From positions 62,001 to 126,000 of the forward strand of contig CAXEND010000002.1 in the NCBI GenBank assembly GCA_963997635.1: a stretch of DNA of 64,000 bases. The letters run 5' to 3'. Below the pieces are notes generated by a model, which was not told the origin of the DNA, searched no databases, and was given only the letters and a program-made list of their open reading frames with translations. The translations under genes were made by a program, and so were the position numbers. Positions 61,983-64,000 of the stretch are shown here, piece after piece. Source of the DNA: GCA-2728135 sp002728135 (GTDB lineage Bacteria; Pseudomonadota; Alphaproteobacteria; UBA828). Each line of letters begins with the position of its first letter. Position 1 is the stretch's first letter.

Positions 61983-62091
61983 ATCCGTTTACAGGTAAGA
62001 AGCCTATTGATACATTCCCGCACGTAAAGAAATTAGGTAATAATTGCTCAACAAGTCTTAAATATTAGACAAGAACCGGGCACAAAGAAAA

Positions 62092-63024
62092 ATGAAACTT
62101 CTTGCAGGCAATAGCAACCGACAGTTGGCAGAAGCAATAGCTGCAGCTCTAAATATACCGCTTACAAGGGCCTCTGTGCACCGTTTTGCGGATATGGAAG
62201 TGTTTGTCGAAATTCATGAGAATGTTAGGGGTGAAGATGTATTCTTAATACAATCTACCTCTTATCCAGCAAATGATAATTTAATGGAATTGCTAGTTTG
62301 CATTGATGCATTAAAACGGGCATCTGCTCGACGTATAACGGCTATTTTGCCATACTTTGGTTACGCACGTCAGGATCGTAAGTCTGCAGCAAGAACACCT
62401 ATTTCAGCAAAACTAGTTGCAAACCTTATAACTGCAGCTGGTGCAAACCGCGTTCTTACGCTCGACCTACATGCAGGACAAATACAAGGGTTTTTTGACA
62501 TTCCTGTTGATAATTTATTTGCTGCACCTGTGATCTCAGACGATATCAATGAACGATTTGATGGAAATAAACTTATGTTTGTTTCCCCTGATGTTGGTGG
62601 CGTATTAAGAGCTAGATCAATTGCTCAAAGACATAACGCAGACTTAGCCATTGTTGATAAAAGGCGAGAAAAAGCTGGCGTCTCAGAAGTAATGAATATT
62701 ATTGGTGATGTATCAGGTAGGAATTGTATAATGGTTGATGATATAGTCGACTCAGCAGGAACACTTTGTAATGCCGCTACAGCACTCAAAAAAGCAGGAG
62801 CCAGTTCTGTTCATGCATATGTTACACACGCTGTGCTATCGGGAGGAGCAACTGCTAGAGTTGCTTCATCATCTTTAGAATCACTTATAGTTACAGATAG
62901 TATAGCTATGACAGAGGCAGTTAGGGTAACTAAAAACATACATGTACTCTCTATATCGGGTTTAATTGCGGAGGCCATTCAACGAATTAGTACAGAATCA
63001 TCTGTTTCAAGTCTATTTGATTAA
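62092..63024 (+). CDS. prs: ribose-phosphate pyrophosphokinase
   Basis: Makes PRPP, the substrate of PurF (5.7 kb), from ribose-5-phosphate and ATP. Motifs: GEDVFLIQSTSYPANDNLME, PYFGYARQDRKSAARTPISA, TLDLHAGQIQGFFDIPVDNL and the PRPP loop VDDIVDSAGT. Length is 310 residues. prs-rplY-pth is a conserved alphaproteobacterial order and is followed exactly here. Confidence 0.97.
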   Translation: MKLLAGNSNRQLAEAIAAALNIPLTRASVHRFADMEVFVEIHENVRGEDVFLIQSTSYPANDNLMELLVCIDALKRASARRITAILPYFGYARQDRKSAARTPISAKLVANLITAAGANRVLTLDLHAGQIQGFFDIPVDNLFAAPVISDDINERFDGNKLMFVSPDVGGVLRARSIAQRHNADLAIVDKRREKAGVSEVMNIIGDVSGRNCIMVDDIVDSAGTLCNAATALKKAGASSVHAYVTHAVLSGGATARVASSSLESLIVTDSIAMTEAVRVTKNIHVLSISGLIAEAIQRISTESSVSSLFD

Positions 63025-63080
63025 CTGATCAACAATTTCTATTGAACAATATAATTAACAATATCTAAGGAACGCCTAGA

Positions 63081-63764
63081 ATGTCTAATATAATCACAAT
63101 AAATGCTGAGACGCGGCAAAATCAAGGGAAAGGAGCTTCACGAAGTCTAAGACGTGAAGGGAAAATTCCTGCAGTAATATACGGTGGAGATAAAGCACCA
63201 TCCCATGTTTCAATTGAATCTAGAAAATTTGATAAAGAATATAAACAATCTGGATTCTTTTCACGGCTTTTTGATATAGAGCTTGACGGAAAAAAAGTTC
63301 GCGTTTTACCTCGTGATGTCCAATTAGACCCTGTCACAGATAAACCGCTCCACATTGACTTCTTACTTTTTGTTGAAGGTGCAAAAATATCTGTTGATGT
63401 TGCAGTTAATTTTATAGGCGAAGATGTTTGTGTGGGCCTAAAGCGTGGTGGGGTTCTAAATATAGTAAGACGTTCAGTTGAGTTATTATGTCCAGTCGAA
63501 TCTATTCCTGATATGATTGAACTAGATATTGCCAATTCAGATATTGGAGATAGCTTACATATTAGCCAGATAATATTACCTGATGGTGTAAGCCCAACCA
63601 TAACTGATAGAGATTTTACAATTGCTACTATTGCAGCTCCGACCGTGATGGTTGAAGAAGACTCAGCCACAGGAGAAGAAGATGAAGAAACTGAAAAACT
63701 TGCGGATAGTGCATCTTCTAATGATACAGAAGGTGAATCAGCGAATTCCTCCAATGAGGATTAA
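63081..63764 (+). CDS. rplY: 50S ribosomal protein L25/general stress protein Ctc
   Basis: 227-residue long form of L25, which binds 5S rRNA. The N-terminal L25 domain has RQNQGKGASRSLRREGKIPA, AVIYGG and VLPRDVQLDPVTDKPLHIDF. The C-terminal TL5/Ctc beta domain follows (VNFIGEDVCVGLKRGGVLNI, VRRSVELLCP). An acidic low-complexity tail rich in Glu, Asp, Ser and Asn closes the protein. It lies between prs and pth. Confidence 0.96.
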   Translation: MSNIITINAETRQNQGKGASRSLRREGKIPAVIYGGDKAPSHVSIESRKFDKEYKQSGFFSRLFDIELDGKKVRVLPRDVQLDPVTDKPLHIDFLLFVEGAKISVDVAVNFIGEDVCVGLKRGGVLNIVRRSVELLCPVESIPDMIELDIANSDIGDSLHISQIILPDGVSPTITDRDFTIATIAAPTVMVEEDSATGEEDEETEKLADSASSNDTEGESANSSNED

Positions 63765-63793
63765 GGCTGATACCATAGCAAGAAAATAATCTA

Positions 63794-64000
63794 ATGAATT
63801 TGCTTGTTGGGCTTGGAAACCCTGGCGCCAGACACCTTAACGACCGACATAATATTGGATTTATGGCGCTCGAAAATATCGCAGAACAATACAAGTTCAG
63901 CTCGTATCATAAAAATAAACGTTTCTATGGAGATTTATCAGAGGGGAAAGTGAACAATAAAAGAGTCATTGCCCTAAAACCATCTACATATATGAACAAT
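63794..64000 (+). CDS. pth: aminoacyl-tRNA hydrolase, N-terminal part (3' end outside window)
   Basis: Releases peptides from peptidyl-tRNA that has dropped off ribosomes. The start MNLLVGLGNPGARHLNDRHN contains GLGNPG and the catalytic histidine in RHNIGF. KPSTYMNN at the window edge is the conserved substrate-binding segment. About 69 residues are visible; the C-terminal two-thirds lie beyond the window. It starts 29 bases after the rplY stop. Confidence 0.95.
   Translation, partial: MNLLVGLGNPGARHLNDRHNIGFMALENIAEQYKFSSYHKNKRFYGDLSEGKVNNKRVIALKPSTYMNN

Noticed and set aside
63122..63754. 210-codon minus-strand frame
   Set aside because: It is antisense to rplY. Its serine-rich composition mirrors the acidic tail of L25.
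1..64000. CRISPR arrays, insertion sequences, prophage genes, toxin-antitoxin or defence islands
   Set aside because: I looked for regularly spaced repeats, transposase or integrase motifs, phage structural genes and restriction-modification genes and saw none.

Overview
The window is one contiguous, gene-dense chromosomal segment of an A+T-rich alphaproteobacterium. Evidence for the class is a GcrA cell-cycle regulator (11601-12002), a NDUFAF7/MidA-type methyltransferase, a mitochondrial-fission-ELM1-type protein, UbiK, and alphaproteobacterial gene neighbourhoods: dnaB-alr-mlaE-mlaF-radA-cvpA-purF, der-bamB-TPR, uvrC-pgsA-(mo co genes)-moaD-moaE, ilvE-marR-ompR-envZ and prs-rplY-pth. Low G+C, short spacers, many TTG/GTG starts and no visible phage, transposon or CRISPR fit a free-living, probably marine, partly streamlined lineage. 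I cannot name the genus.

Layout. 1-11.3 kb is housekeeping: the 3' end of dnaB, alr, a two-gene MlaEF lipid transporter, radA, cvpA, purF, an SDR, then on the minus strand der, a BamB-like lipoprotein and a membrane-anchored TPR protein. gcrA follows. 12.3-22.9 kb is an accessory block: lipoprotein hydrolase, EamA exporter, N,N-dimethylformamidase-like enzyme, CmcJ/NvfI-type iron oxygenase, VOC protein, sugar epimerase, amidase, and an IlvD/Edd-type dehydratase whose base composition is clearly foreign. 22.9-34.9 kb returns to housekeeping: guaA, guaB, rlmE, ppx, tRNA-Gln(CTG), an ELM1-type protein, trxB, a LysR regulator, a HAD phosphatase, msrP and an aminotransferase. 35-40.2 kb holds uvrB and a folate/C1 group (pteridine-reductase-like SDR, folB, fhs).

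The most interesting part is 40.2-45.8 kb. It is a complete six-gene soluble diiron monooxygenase operon in exactly the tmoABCDEF order of toluene-4-monooxygenase. All six diiron ligands fall at the same residue numbers as in the toluene enzyme as I recall them, but several pocket positions differ. A PRISE-type (progesterone 5-beta-reductase/iridoid-synthase-like) enone reductase gene follows on the same strand. A 663-bp non-coding region full of short inverted repeats, with one perfect DnaA box, separates this operon from uvrC.

46.5-64 kb holds uvrC-pgsA-mobB-moeA-moaD-moaE (molybdenum cofactor, which MsrP at 33 kb would use), ilvE, a PetP/PetR-like MarR-OmpR-histidine kinase set, csaA-proC-ybjN, ubiK, a cell-envelope run (heptose epimerase, lgt, midA, pgeF, an unknown lipoprotein), then prs, rplY and the 5' end of pth.

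All functional statements rest on reading motifs, lengths and gene order by eye. No database search was run.
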